64,000 nucleotides of DNA, taken from contig CM043950.1 in assembly GCA_014529385.2 (NCBI GenBank), positions 75,869,435 through 75,933,434 of the forward strand, written 5' to 3'. Positions 12,129-28,752 of the stretch are shown here, piece after piece. Position 1 is the stretch's first letter. Each line of letters begins with the position of its first letter. A program made the position numbers and the translations under genes. Origin of the DNA: Adiantum capillus-veneris. Its lineage: Eukaryota > Streptophyta > Polypodiopsida > Polypodiales > Pteridaceae. A model generated the notes under the pieces. The model saw only the letters and a list, made by a program, of their open reading frames with translations, had not been told where the DNA came from and ran no database searches.

Positions 12129-12386
12129 TTAGTTTATTTGAAGATTACCATAATGTGAGATTTTTACCAAAATACCTAATATGGTCTTATCACAATCTCC
12201 TTTCACAAAAGAATCTACAATAATTGCACTTGTAGTGGAACCGGCTTCTTTCTTCTTAGCTTCTTTTTCCTTCAACTTAGGACGCTGCTTGATCAAGTGA
12301 TCATTAGATTTACAATAATGGAAACACATCTTCTTTCTTCCCATTTTACCAGAATTCCCAGCGACAGTGCTACTAGTAGAAGCATT
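12129..12386 (-). pseudogene. gag: Copia-3 gag zinc-knuckle fragment (left piece)
   Basis: On the minus strand this encodes KKMCFHYCKSNDHLIKQRPK and EKEAKKKEAGSTT, the counterpart of the Copia-2 knuckle and spacer at 16260-16390. The last Cys of the CCHC knuckle is replaced (QRPK against SCPK). At 12387 the match stops exactly where the MITE-like element begins. The rest of the same gag resumes at 17911, so both pieces belong to one older Copia-3 element. Confidence 0.8.
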
Positions 12387-12649
12387 CATTAGGAAGAGAA
12401 TGGATTCTAGGAGGGCCTCCTTATTTGGCAGTTTAAGGAAGTCAAACCTTAAGTATTAAGAAAGCAATCAAAGGACAACTTTTGAATTCAAATAGGTAAA
12501 ACGGCTATTTTATTTGAATTCAAATTTTCTCCCCAAAATGAAATTTAAAATCTAACGGGCAAAAGTATGTCATGTAACATATCTATGGAAAGAGCTTAGC
12601 GTGTAGATTCTAGATCTAAAACCTCCGCTCAAATCAAAGATCATATGTA

Positions 12650-12876
12650 AGTTGGAATTAGGGTTGTAAAGAAACGAGCACAGCTTGGAGAAGACGAAGG
12701 AAGCTCAAGGCACACAATAGAGAGTGTGTCTCTTAGTGTGCAATGGAAAGATGGATAGCCCTAGAGTGATGGGCGTATATACAATGCACAGGGGGAAAAA
12801 CCTCCTAAAGAGGGAAAAAATGCCCCGACGGTCCTAGTGTGTTCACACACATCACTACCACATGTATATGGTAACA
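12650..12876 (-). repeat. Copia-2 3' LTR
   Basis: 227 bp. It matches 17498-17715 apart from ~15 substitutions and one ~9-bp indel. It is bordered on the right by a purine-rich tract on the minus strand (ctccaggggagatt, complement of 12877-12890), the expected polypurine tract. Confidence 0.92.
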
Positions 12877-12951
12877 AATCTCCCCTGGAGTGATGCGATG
12901 AACGAGAGCTGGCACATGAGTAAAGGGAAGTGCCATGCCCTGAGGACATGA

Positions 12952-14280
12952 TCAGTCCACAAAGGGGAGTAAGCTCAAAGCTTTGTGGAAAACTTCAAGC
13001 TTCTCACGCGACAATGCCTTTGTGAAAATATCTACAAGGTTTTCCTGTGTTGGCACATAAGCCAAGTTGATCTCTCTTGTTGAGAGCCTCTCCCTGACAT
13101 AGTGGTAATGCACCTCAATGTGCTTTGTGCGAGCATGAAAAATTGGGTTCCTCGCAACTGCCAATGCGCTCTGACTATCACTGTAGATAGTGTTGGCAGT
13201 GTCCTATCCAACACCCAAATCAACCATAAGGCATTTGGGCCATACACACTCAACTGTAACTGTGAAGAATGTCTCTAGTTAGCCTCACAATTGGAAGTGG
13301 CCACACAATAGATTTCTTCCTACTCAACCATGATATGCACGAACTATCATGCATGAAAGAAAGACCACTCGTGTGTCATAGCAACCAGCCCAATGTGAGT
13401 CCAAAAAATCATGTAAATTTGGTGGCAATGATCCCCCCTTGGGATAAAACAAGCCAAGATGTAAAGTGCCACTGAGGTAGCGGAAAATCCTCTTGACAGC
13501 CTGCCAATGCTTAGACCCTGGGCTATGCATAAATCTGTTGACCTGTGAGACTGCAAACTGAATATCCGGCCTCGTGTTGCATACATAAATGAGGCAGCCA
13601 ACAGAAGTTTGATAAAGAGTGACATCAGCAAGATTGCCACCATCATGTAGACTCAACTTTAAACCTTTTCCCATGGGAGTGGCAATAGGTTTGTAATCCT
13701 CAAGTCCAAACTTACATAGCAATGTCTCTATGTAACTTTTTTGACACAAGGCAATACCACCATCACACTGCTTAAACTATATACCCAAGTAATGATGCAA
13801 CAGCCCCAAATCTTTCATCTTGAAAGTAGCATTCAAATCAGCTTCAAATTCATCAGTATGTCTCTCATTTGGTCCAGTGATCAGCAAATCATAGACATAA
13901 AGAACCACAATGAGAAGTACATCACCCTCACGCTTTACATACAATGTACTTTGTGTTGGACTGTTACAAAAGCCTTGTTTGACCAAATGAGTGTCAGCTT
14001 CCTCATACCAATTTTGAGGAGATTGCTTCAACCCATATAAAGCCTTCTTACATTTTCACACTTTGTCCTCTTGTCCTTTTATGACAAAACCGCGAGGCTG
14101 CATTACATAAACTTCCTCAAATATGTCACCATTCAAGAAAGTAGTAACAATGTCTGATTGATGTACATCCCAACCAAAATGAGCTGCCAATTCACATAGA
14201 AAACGCACAGTAGTCATATGACAAGTGGCAGTAAAAGTCTCTTCATAATCTATGCCTTTTTGTTGTGCATAGCCCTTTGC
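12952..14280 (-). pseudogene. pol: Copia-2 pol, RT and RNase H half, broken
   Basis: Minus strand. From ~14280 down it reads through reverse transcriptase (KKALYGLKQSPQNWYEE, then LYVYDLLITG), YLGI, the RT connection segment and RNase H (SQSALAVARNP, HARTKHIEVHYHYVRER), ending near 12952. The catalytic YVDD box reads YVYD: the first Asp codon at 13891-13893 is Tyr. Several frame changes and stops separate the blocks, so no RT could be made. Confidence 0.9.
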
Positions 14281-16220
14281 AACAAGTCAAACCTTATGGC
14301 AATCAAAATCTCACCATCCGGCTTGCATTTCAACTTGTAAACCCACTTCGTACCAATGGCTGTTTTGCCAAGACGCAAATCACATAGAGTCCATGTGTCA
14401 TTTTCTATAAGTGCATCATATTCTAATTGCATGGCAGCCATCCAATTTTCTAAATTTTGGGCTTCATCTAAAGACAGAGGCTCCTCAGCATCATGTAAGC
14501 TAGACACACCCAAAGCATAACAATCTGATGCATAAGATGCATGGTGAGATCCTGAACAAGTACAACTAGACAAAGATGCATCCAATTCACTGTCACACAA
14601 AGTGTGCACCAGCCATTTTGGCATACCTCTAGCCTGCTCATTTTCAGTCCTTTCCTCATCAAGTACATCATGTACATTTTCTTCAGTAATACGCTGATTT
14701 GTAACATTTTTAGAAACCTCCATAGGTTGTACATTTGCCTCATTGGAACTTACATTCGTATTTCCTACACCAAAAAGAGGCAACAAAGTGTCATAAATGT
14801 CCTGTGTGCTTACATTATTGTCTCCAGTACATGACAGCAAGGGCTGAACAGAATCTTCCACAAACACTACATCCCGTGAAACCAGAATATGTTTTGTTTG
14901 CGGATGATACAACCTAAAGCCTTTGCTTTCAACACTATAACCAACAAAAATACATTTGATAGCCTTATCATCCAATTTTCTGCATTGTGTTTGTGGTACC
15001 AAAGCATATGCCAAACAACCAAATACACTCATGTGCTTAATAGAAGGCTTTCTATCATGCCATGCTTCATATGGAGTAATAGACTGCAAAGCTTTTACAG
15101 AGCACCTGTTTAGTACATAAGTGGCATACATGATGGCCTCAAGCCAAAAAGAATACGGCAAAGCTTGACTTTTGACCATACATCGTGCCATTTTCGTAAG
15201 TGACTTGTTTTTTCTCTCAGCAACACCATTTTGCTAAGGTGTATAAGGCACTGTACATTGGTGTTTTATCCCACGACTAGCCAGAAATGCATTGAAGTCA
15301 TGAGACATATACTCCCCCCTCGATCGGAACGGAGGGTGGCGATAGTACATTTCGAGACATTTTCAGCCATGGCAAGAAATTGTTTGAAGCACATAAAAAC
15401 TTTGGACTTCGCTTTAAGCGGAAATACCCATGCATGCCTGGAGTAATCATCAATGAAAGTCACGAAGTAAAGATAATTGCCCAAGGACGGAGTTTGCATG
15501 GGCCCACAAACATCACTATGCACAAGCTGCAACCTGCATGTGGCCCGAATTGAACCATCCTTTGGAAACTTAAAACGCTACATCTCACCCAAAATAGAGC
15601 CTTCACAAACATGTTTGACAGGTGCTTCAAGAGGTGACAAAGAAGCAACCATATCAAATTTCTGCAAACGCAGCAAACTAGCAAAATTCAGATGATCAAA
15701 ACGTGCATGCCAAAGTTTTGCATGTGAAATAGCCCTTGAATCTCCAACAGCATTTGCAAAATATTTTCCACACTTGTCATACAAAGTGAGCTTATATAGC
15801 CCATGACACAAAAGGCCAGATACAACAATTTCATCACCAAAACTAAGATCATGAATTGTACATCTATCATCCACAAATTTGACTACAAGTCCAAGTCTAG
15901 CAAGTGGGGTTACAGACAAGAGATTCTTCTTGATCCAAGCTACATAAAGTGCATCAACAAGTGTGAAGGAACTGCCATTTGCAGCAGTAAGCACAATCTT
16001 TCCAAGTCCCTAAACTGGATAAGAGGCATTGTTGGCACAAGTTACTGAATTCCCATGAGGGACAGACTCGACAAAGGTGAACAATTCATGATGTGAGGTA
16101 ATGTGCTTTGTAGCACAACTATCGAAATACCACACATGTGAATCTGCAGCAACTGACAAGCATGCATAATGGACAACAGGATTGTAAGTGCACTCTGCAC
16201 TAAAAGCCATTCTGCAGCAA
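14250..16220 (-). pseudogene. pol: Copia-2 pol, protease and integrase half, broken
   Basis: Minus strand. The protease motif is WYFDSCATKHIT, with the active-site Gly replaced by Cys (Asp codon 16121-16123). The pre-integrase segment LWHARFDHLN lies near 15690-15700. Integrase follows with LVHSDVCGPM, FIDDYSRHAWVF and LRSD. One extra G in the run complementary to 15313-15318 shifts the frame just before the conserved GEY, and a TAG at 15234-15236 precedes QNGVAERKN. The integrase C-terminus (VFGCLAYALVP, FVGYSVESKGFRLY) and the RT N-terminus form the longest open stretch, 14250-15191 (313 codons). Confidence 0.9.
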
Positions 16221-16259
16221 CATCAGCAACACGGTCTCCTTTCACAGAAGACTCAACAA

Positions 16260-17182
16260 TGGTTGCATTTAAAGTGGAACCAACATTTGCAGTGGAACCA
16301 CCCTCTTTCTTTTTTGCCTCTTTGGTCTTCAACTTAGGACACGACTTGATAAAGTGATCATTAGCTTTACAATAATGGCAACGCATTTTCTTTTTGCCCT
16401 TATCACCAAAGTTTCCAGACGAATTGTTGCTGCCAGCAGAAGCATTAGGAACAGAATCTTTTCCACTCGCAGCAAAACCATAAGAAGTGGTTGTATTGTT
16501 GTTATCACCCTTTCTCTGAGAAGCAATAAAAGCCTGTTCAACTGCACACTACCTAGTCCTGTTTTTTCTAGAAAGTGACTCTTGCAACAGCAATGTGCAT
16601 AATGCATCAAACTTGACAACTTCAGGATTTCCTTGGGTCAAAAGTCTCCAAGTACTAGCAAAAGTCTGGTAAGAATCTGGTAAGGCATCAAGAACAGTTT
16701 GCACAAGGGAACTGTCTGAAATGACTTCACCTGCAGAAATAAGTTGCTCATTGATATCCTTGACACTAGCAAGAAAAGTGTCCATATCATCTTCCTCATG
16801 CATAATCTTTGACTCCAGCTCTTTACGCAGCAAAGCAATTTTAGCCTCATTGCGACTTTCATAAAGACCAGCCAAAATATCCCACGCCTATTTTGCAGAT
16901 TTGGCTGAACAGATGTGAGGAACAATGGTGCACTTCACAGACAACGCGATTAATGCATGAGCCTGTGCATCCTTTGCATCCCAACGAGCTTGTTCTATCG
17001 TAGGCAAAACAACTCTTATAGTAGCAATCCTTGCAGCAAGACCTGCAACATCCTCAACATCGCCTACATCCTCAGAACCAGGACGTACATCAATGTGTAT
17101 AAGCCCACATAGGGTAATTGTCCCCATCCAACCTGTCCTCAGCAGCAAACATCTTGAAGACATCTGTGTTGTTGTCAGCCAT
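16260..17182 (-). pseudogene. gag: Copia-2 gag, broken
   Basis: The minus-strand ATG at 17182 opens MADNNTDVFKMFAAEDRLDG. Compared with Copia-3, about 40 bp after NYPMWAY are missing, which shifts the frame. The core continues as VLPTIEQARWDAKDAQAHAL and EDDMDTFLASVKDINEQLIS, with stops at 16888-16890 and 16549-16551. A CCHC knuckle CHYCKANDHFIKSC follows at about 16380-16339 and is intact. Confidence 0.9.
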
Positions 17183-17483
17183 GGTAAATGTTGCACCTGA
17201 TGTGAAAACTGCCCGAAAACAGAAGAAACAGAGTGGGAACAACACATGCTATATAGCACAAACCGTAGAAGACTGTAAGGTACCTGCTATACAGAAATCG
17301 GCACTGACAAAAATTCTACACAAAATGACAAAATTGCCTGTGCAGACCTATATGTAGTGGAAACGGAGGCCGAAATGAGCCCAAATCAAAAATCTGAGCA
17401 GACTGAGATTTTTCCTATAATCGGAGAAAGTGAGCACGCGTATGTTGGAGTAGCTGGCGACTAAGCCCGGGAGGACGTAACCT

Positions 17484-17495
17484 ATTCTGATACCA
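17484..17495 (-). other. Copia-2 primer binding site
   Basis: On the minus strand TGGTATCAGAAT lies two bases after the LTR end. It is a variant of the initiator tRNA-Met complement used by Copia-1. Confidence 0.85.
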
Positions 17496-17497
17496 AT

Positions 17498-17715
17498 TGT
17501 TGGAATTAGGATTGCAGAGAAACGCACATAGCTTGGAGAAGACAAAGGAAGCTCAGTAGAGAGAGTGTTTCTTAGTGTGCAATGGAAAGATGGATAGCCC
17601 TAGAGTGATGGGTGTATATACAATGCATGGGGGGAAAAACCTCCTAGAGAGGGAAAAAATGCCTCGGCGGTCCTAGTGTGTTCACACACATCACTACCAC
17701 ATGTATATGGTAACA
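17498..17715 (-). repeat. Copia-2 5' LTR
   Basis: 218 bp, TG...CA ends (minus strand tgttacc...ccaaca). Related LTRs occur at 12650, 19225 and 57244. Confidence 0.93.
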
Positions 17716-17910
17716 ATGTAGGAGTTATGGAAGGCCAAAAATCATAAATTTGTCCTCCCCCTTTTTTGGGGGAAAGTGCATCCTTTGACCACTCTTACAC
17801 ACCCACCATTCTTGCACACGTGGCATGTATCTGCTCGTCCAAATGTTAATCACCTCCATAATCTCATGGAAAAATAAGAGACCCTCCTAGACCCCGTCCT
17901 CTTCCTAATG

Positions 17911-19224
17911 TAGGTACATGTGATTTACCACTCGCAAAAGAACCATGAGAAGTGGCTACATTGCTGTTACCACCTTCTCTTTGAGTAGCAGTAAAGGCCT
18001 ATTCAATGGCATAACACTCTTTTAGATAAAATGGGAAAATTCCACATCTTTAGACTGATTTCAATGCCTATGGATTCCTATTTCCCATTTGATTTGGGAA
18101 AATTTCATTTATTTTGGGACTTGTCTTGAGGACTTGTGTTACATTAGACAAAGAGATAGATTCTCAAGAAAATGGTGGTGTTGAGAAACACCTTTTTTTT
18201 TCCCATCCAAAATTTTATTTTCATGTTGGTGTTAATTGATGCCATGCTGTTTAGCCCTTGTTTTTTTTTAAGGTGACTCTTGCAATAGCAATGTGCATAA
18301 CGCATCAAACTTGCCAACATCAAAATTTTCTTGGGTCATAAGTCTAGCAAAAGCCTGGTAAGAATCTCGCAAAGCATCAAGAACAGTTTGCACAAAGGAA
18401 ATGTCAAAAATGACTTCACCTGTAGAAATAAGTTGCTCATTGATATCCTTGATACTAGCAAGAAAGTTGTTATTTTATCTTCTTCATGCATAATATTTGA
18501 TTCCATCGCTTTACGCAGTAAAGCAATTTTAGCCTCATGGCGACTTGCATAAAAATCAGCCATAATATCACAAGTTTGTTTTGTAAATTTAGCTAAGAGA
18601 ACATGGAGAGTAATAGTATACTTCACAGATAATCCAATAAATGCATGAGCTTTGATATTTCTAACATCTAAACAAGCTTGCTCAGCCATAGGCAAAATAG
18701 CCCTAGCAGCAACAACCCTGCCACCAAAACCTACAACATCCTCAACATTGCCTATATCCTCAAAATGTCCTACACAACATTCCAAACACCCTTTCACATA
18801 AGAACATGCTGCATCATGTAAGCCCACATTGGGTAATTATCCCCATCGAATTTATCCTCAACAACAAACATCTTGAAAACATATGTGTTGTTGTTAGCCA
18901 TGGTGAGTGCCTGTACCGGATGTGAAAATTGCCCAAAAAGAGGAGAAAGAAAGCGAGACCAACACGTTCTATATAGCACAACCATAAGAAAATTGTAAGA
19001 CACCCGTTATGTAGAAAATGGCACTGAAGAAACTCCGCACAAAAGGATGAAATTGCCTATGTAGTACTACCTGTAGTGGAAACAAAGGCAGAAACAAGCC
19101 CAAATAGAAATTCTGAGCAGACCAGCCTCAATGAGCTATCTAAATGTATTTTTTAAGTAAGCATGCATGTGTTGACGATGCTGACGACTAAGCTCGGGAG
19201 GATGCAACTTGCTATGATACCAAT
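17911..19224 (-). pseudogene. gag: Copia-3 gag and leader (right piece)
   Basis: On the minus strand the ATG at 18902 opens MANNNTYVFKMFVVEDKFDG. The protein continues through a core parallel to Copia-2, including INEQLISTGEVI-like and LLRKAMESNIMHEED blocks, with stops and frame changes. It retains the segment after NYPMWAY that Copia-2 has lost. About 235 bp of unrelated sequence (~18015-18252) interrupts gag. A primer site TGGTATCATAGC (minus strand, 19211-19222) precedes the LTR. Confidence 0.83.
18015..18252. other. ~235-bp insertion in Copia-3 gag
   Basis: The alignment to Copia-2 gag leaves at about ggcata (18012) and resumes at about 18252 (gcccttgttttttt). The insert is AT-rich. It shows no clear terminal repeats or coding capacity, and its origin is unknown. 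Confidence 0.6.
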
Positions 19225-19422
19225 TGTTGGAAATAGGGCTGCAAGGAAAACATAGACCTTGGAGAAGATGAAGAAGCTCAAGGCACACAATAGAGAGTAG
19301 TATTACTTAGTGTGAAATGGAAAGATAAGATAGCCTTAGAGTGATGAGTGTTTAGACAATGCATGAGGGAAAAAATGCATCGACCTTCCTAAGTGTGTTC
19401 ACACACATCACTACCACATATG
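19225..19422 (-). repeat. Copia-3 5' LTR, truncated
   Basis: Begins tgttggaaatagggctgcaa and follows the Copia-2 LTR to ctaccacatatg, where it stops ~10 bp short of the expected end. The right flank of Copia-3 has therefore been lost or rearranged. Confidence 0.85.
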
Positions 19423-25239
<5,817 letters not shown>

Positions 25240-25740
25240 TAGATACCGATGTTATGTGTAGTGGAGGTGATTTATGGTGATAACTTAATATGAGTTATCA
25301 ACATAAATCATATACTAATGCTATGTATAGTAGAGGTGATTAATAGTGATAACTCAATATGAGTTCTCGGTGCATACTCAAGGTTCCTTTTACTTCATGA
25401 GAGAGTTACTTTTTATTTCATGAAAGAGATGTGCCATAGACTAGAGAGAGAAGAGAGAAACTCCTTTGCTAATAAATATTAGAGAGCTTCTTTAGGTTCT
25501 TTTGTTGAGTGATTATGAGAGTGAACATTACCAAAGAGCTCTGGTACGAATGTGTTATGTGAAACAAAAGTGGTTTATGGTGATAACTTAGCGTGAGTGC
25601 TTAGTGCATACTCAAGGCTTCTTTAACTTCATGAGAGAGTTCCTTTTAAGTTCATGATAGAGATGTGCAATAGACTAGAGAGAGAAATGAGAATGATATT
25701 GTGAGTGATGGTTCTTCAAGTGATAGAGAGAGAGAAGAAG
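25240..25740. repeat. Imperfect direct repeats
   Basis: Three diverged copies of a block like ggtgatttatggtgataact lie near 25266, 25330 and 25570. A second block (cttcatgagagagtt ... gatgtgccatagactagag) occurs near 25393-25450 and 25627-25682. This is a locally duplicated, decayed tract without coding potential. Confidence 0.7.
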
Positions 25741-25788
25741 ATTAACACTAGATAGGGTACCATACTCCCTTCCGAGGGCCCCACTCTC

Positions 25789-26254
25789 CATTAGGAAGAG
25801 AATGGGGTCTAGGAGGGGGCATATTTAATTTCCATGAGCTTATGGAGGTGATTAACATTTTGACGAGTAGATGTATGTCATGTGTGCAAGAATGGTGGGT
25901 GTGTAAGAGATGTGTAATGGTGGTCAAAGGATGCATTTTTTACGCCAAAAAGGAGGTGGAAAATTTTATGAATTTTGGACTTCCATAACCCCCACATATT
26001 ATCTCTGATTTGAGTGGAGATCATATATCTACAATCTACACGTGACTCTCTTTCCATAGAAATGATACATGATATGGTTTTATCCACTAGATTTTAAATT
26101 CTATTTTGGGGACAAAATTTGAATTCAAATAAACTAGCCGTTTTGTATGTTTGAATTCAAAAGCTTTCCTTTGGTTACTTTCTTAATACTAAAGGTTTGA
26201 CTTCCTTATAATGCCAAATAAAGAGATCCTCCTAGACCCCATTCTCTTCTTAAT
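25789..26254 (+). mobile_element. MITE-like element, copy B (intact length)
   Basis: About 465 bp with terminal inverted repeats: ttaggaagagaatggggtct at 25791, and the complement at 26232-26253 (agaccccattctcttcttaa), both continuing through tctaggagg. It has no coding capacity. It matches copy A over its full length, including gaggtgattaaca, caagaatggtgggtgtgtaa and the paired gaattcaaat words near the far end. The flanks (ctc...tat) show no convincing target duplication, so the superfamily is unassigned. Confidence 0.85.
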
Positions 26255-26525
26255 ATATTGCAAGGGAGGTTTTTGCTTTAGATTGCACACTTGCTACTAA
26301 AATAGATTTGGATGTTCAGTGAGATACTAATGAGAATCTTGCAAGAAATGTTTTGATTTTTCAGGATAAGGGCTAAAAATAGAAAAGGTTAGGACTGATT
26401 TGGGTTGGAATTGCAATCTAACTAGGAGTGAAATCTGCAATTGATGGTGCTAGATATTGAATGCTAAAAAACACTAAGTGACCTGCAATTGTGGAGTCGA
26501 TATGCAAGCGTTAGTAATGTTACTA
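26255..26525. other. No gene seen
   Basis: Short anonymous spacer between the MITE-like element and the CACTA transposon. Its last three bases, CTA (26523-26525), are the left target duplication of the CACTA element. Confidence 0.5.
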
Positions 26526-26800
26526 CACTACAAGAGGTTGTGTGCTCTTGTGACGTTGTTAGCGACGGAAATACACTGGGTTTTTATAACCCCCGGCGTC
26601 GCTAAAACCGTCGCTAATAGCGTCGCTACGAGAGCGTCGCTACGAGAGCGTCGCTATGAGAGCGTCGCTACGAGAGCATCGCTATATGCGTCGCTATATA
26701 GAGACGCTCATAGCGACGATTATAGCGACGTTTACACAGAAGTCTATAGCGACGTTCCAGAGCCATAAATAGCGACGGTTATAGAGACGTCCGAGAGAAA
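26526..26800. promoter_or_regulatory. CACTA left terminal and subterminal repeats
   Basis: After the 12-bp terminal repeat there are at least six cgtcgct words in one orientation (26597-26696) followed by tagcgacg words in the other (26717-26790). Such arrays are the binding sites of TNPA-type proteins in En/Spm. Here the sites switch orientation about 26705. Confidence 0.85.
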
Positions 26801-27170
26801 TTTTTTTTGGTGACAGGGCATTGAATGCCCTGCCACCCATCAACCATATTGTACTTGATTCACTTTTTAAAAAAAGTGCAAGGGTAGATAATAGACCCAA
26901 AATAGTCACCCACAAGACGCATTGTTTGCAAAATTGACAAGCGTAAAATTGACAATTGTACACATCATAGGCAAAATGAATTGATTGGCAAATGTAATAA
27001 TGACAATTGTACAACATCATAGGCATAAAGAATTGATTGGCAAAATGAACTGCGGTGACAAATGTAATAATATACATGGTTCAAAAAGACGTATAAAATC
27101 CGTCTCATGATACATAAGCTATGAGAAACCCTAAACTAATGCTATCTAGCTACGACTAAACTGACGTCGT
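26800..27170. other. CACTA non-coding spacer with short tandem repeat
   Basis: Between the subterminal array and the 3' end of the TNPA-like gene. A unit containing gacaattgtac..catcataggca..attgattggcaaa is repeated at about 26950 and 27001. No coding sequence. Confidence 0.6.
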
Positions 27171-28480
27171 CTAGTCAAACGTCTCATCGCATCCAAGCGG
27201 CGTATCTGTCGAATTCTGCAAAAAAAGACAATAAGACAGCTTTCAATAAGTATAAACATATAACGACATTTATAAAACAATACAAAAAATAGAAAAGAGT
27301 AAACCCTAATACTAACCATGCCGCCGCGAGAACTGAGAATGTCCATCAGGGCGTTTAAGCCCTTCCTGCCTGCGTACTCGCGCTCGTACGGTGTGGGATC
27401 ACGTCCTGTCATCGACCACTGTCAAAACATACAAAGATTTCATTATGTTAGAATTAAAAAACTCATAAACCCTAAACTATCGAACATAAAGAGCAATGCG
27501 AAAACACTTACAAAATCGGCCTCAAATGATGCCCATCCACCGCTCCCCAAGTGGTGCGAGCTCCCTGCCTCTACTCGCGCTCTGGCTGCATCCTTTTTTT
27601 GCTTTCACTTGTCGGGATTCTCGCGCGCTGCTTTCTTCGCATTCTTCCAATCTTCTTTGGCCAGCCAATCTGGCCTGTTCCACCCATGCTTGATTGCTTT
27701 TTGCACTTCGGAACGCTTGTGTTTGCAGTATTCGCGCATTCGAATCTTCATCAGGTCTTCATTGAAGCGCTGATCCCGTGTTGGAACGGAAAACTCATCA
27801 TGAAGTATGCTGATGACTCTGGCTTTTAAATCACTTGGTACTTCACTCCATTTGTTTAGTATGTAGTGTCTAAACAGCTGAGAGCAAAGACCACGCATGC
27901 GCGAGATCACCTTCTTGCCGTCATCATCCATGATGATGCCGCCGCTGAAGTCGACGGAGTAAGGCAAGCCCTCTGGCCGGTGACGCGTGAACCTGGGTGT
28001 CCCGGCAGGGGTCTCTAGCGGCGTGTCGATGGGGGTACGGACGTCAAGTGTCTCCACCGGCGTCTGGGCCCCGAAGCGAGGAGTGTCGAGTGGGGTGGCT
28101 CCTAGCGGAGTAGGTAGAGGTGTGTAGCTGCTAGGAACAGTCAGCCGCACAAAACCTGGTGTAGATGGCGATGTTGTGGCTGGTGTGGGGGCGGGCAAAG
28201 AAGGGGAGGGTAAAGAGCCTCGTCGAACACGAGGCGGTGTGGAGGCATCGGCGACGGAATCCCCACAACAACCGCCACCGCCACCACTAGAGCGCCGGTG
28301 TCTAGACGAGTGTGAAGATCGTCTCGTCGACATCGAAGCTTCGGAGCGCGCCGAATGCTCCGAAAGAGAGGGAGATACGGATGGAGTAGGAACGCGCGAT
28401 GATGCGCCAAAGCGATGACGCTCCACGTACCACTGTCTCTGCTGCGGTGACAAAGAAGAAAGAAACTCCTCATCATCCAT
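27171..28480 (-). pseudogene. CACTA TNPA-like (Ptta/En/Spm) gene with one nonsense codon
   Basis: Model: exon 1 28480-27512, exon 2 27418-27317, exon 3 27215-27171. Junctions are phase 0 with GT donors and AG acceptors, for about 372 codons. The start MDDEEFLSSLSPQQRQWYVE follows a cag at 28481-28483, so a 5' untranslated exon is possible. The first half is Ser/Pro/Thr-rich low complexity. The second half (KKVISRMRGLCSQLFRHYIL ... LKARVISILHDEF ... WLAKEDWKNAKKAARENPDK) is the plant Ptta/En/Spm transposase-associated domain, which in En/Spm binds subterminal repeats. A TGA at 27605-27607 interrupts the frame before KQKKDAARARVEAGSSHHLG. Trp is a plausible original residue (TGG to TGA). It ends GRDPTPYEREYAGRKG then TAG. 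Confidence 0.8.
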
Positions 28481-28752
28481 ACCTGCATTAAACACACGAA
28501 TATTTAAACTTAATATTGAATGAATAGAGTAGACAATGACGCAAAGACCATTAAATACAATGACGTAATGACGCATATAAATACAATGACTCAATGAATT
28601 GAGTGATAAAAGAGGCAAGTCGAAAACTCAGAATTTTCAATCAAAAGATGTGAGCGCGAGTAGAAAAGAGCGTTATATACTATGGAAGGTACTTAGAGAG
28701 CCAGAGCTTTTACAACACGGAGCAAAATTGTTCAAATACAATATTTGTGGCT

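Larger units (their letters stand above)
12650..17715 (-). mobile_element. Copia-2: complete, older LTR retrotransposon
   Basis: 5,066 bp between ATGTA (12645-12649) and ATGTA (17716-17720). The 3' LTR is 12650-12876 and the 5' LTR 17498-17715. By eye they differ by about 15 substitutions and a ~9-bp indel, so this copy is clearly older than Copia-1. The first base of the left LTR is A instead of the expected T. Gag and pol run right to left. They contain many stops and frameshifts plus changes in the protease and reverse transcriptase active sites. Relatives are Copia-3 (12129-19422) and a relic at 57244-57671. Confidence 0.95.
12387..17910 (-). mobile_element. MITE-like element, copy A (split by Copia-2)
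   Basis: The non-contiguous halves 12387-12649 and 17721-17910 join to about 453 bp that matches copy B (25789-26254) along its whole length in the opposite orientation. Ends are inverted: cattaggaagagaatgg at the left against the complement of ccgtcctcttcctaatg at the right, continuing into a shared tctaggaggg. No coding capacity. Copia-2 with its ATGTA duplication lies inside. The element itself lies inside the Copia-3 gag. Its own target duplication is not clear. Confidence 0.85.

Noticed and set aside
28176-28418. Plus-strand open frame opposite the TNPA-like gene
   Set aside because: Antisense shadow of the GC-rich low-complexity half of that gene.
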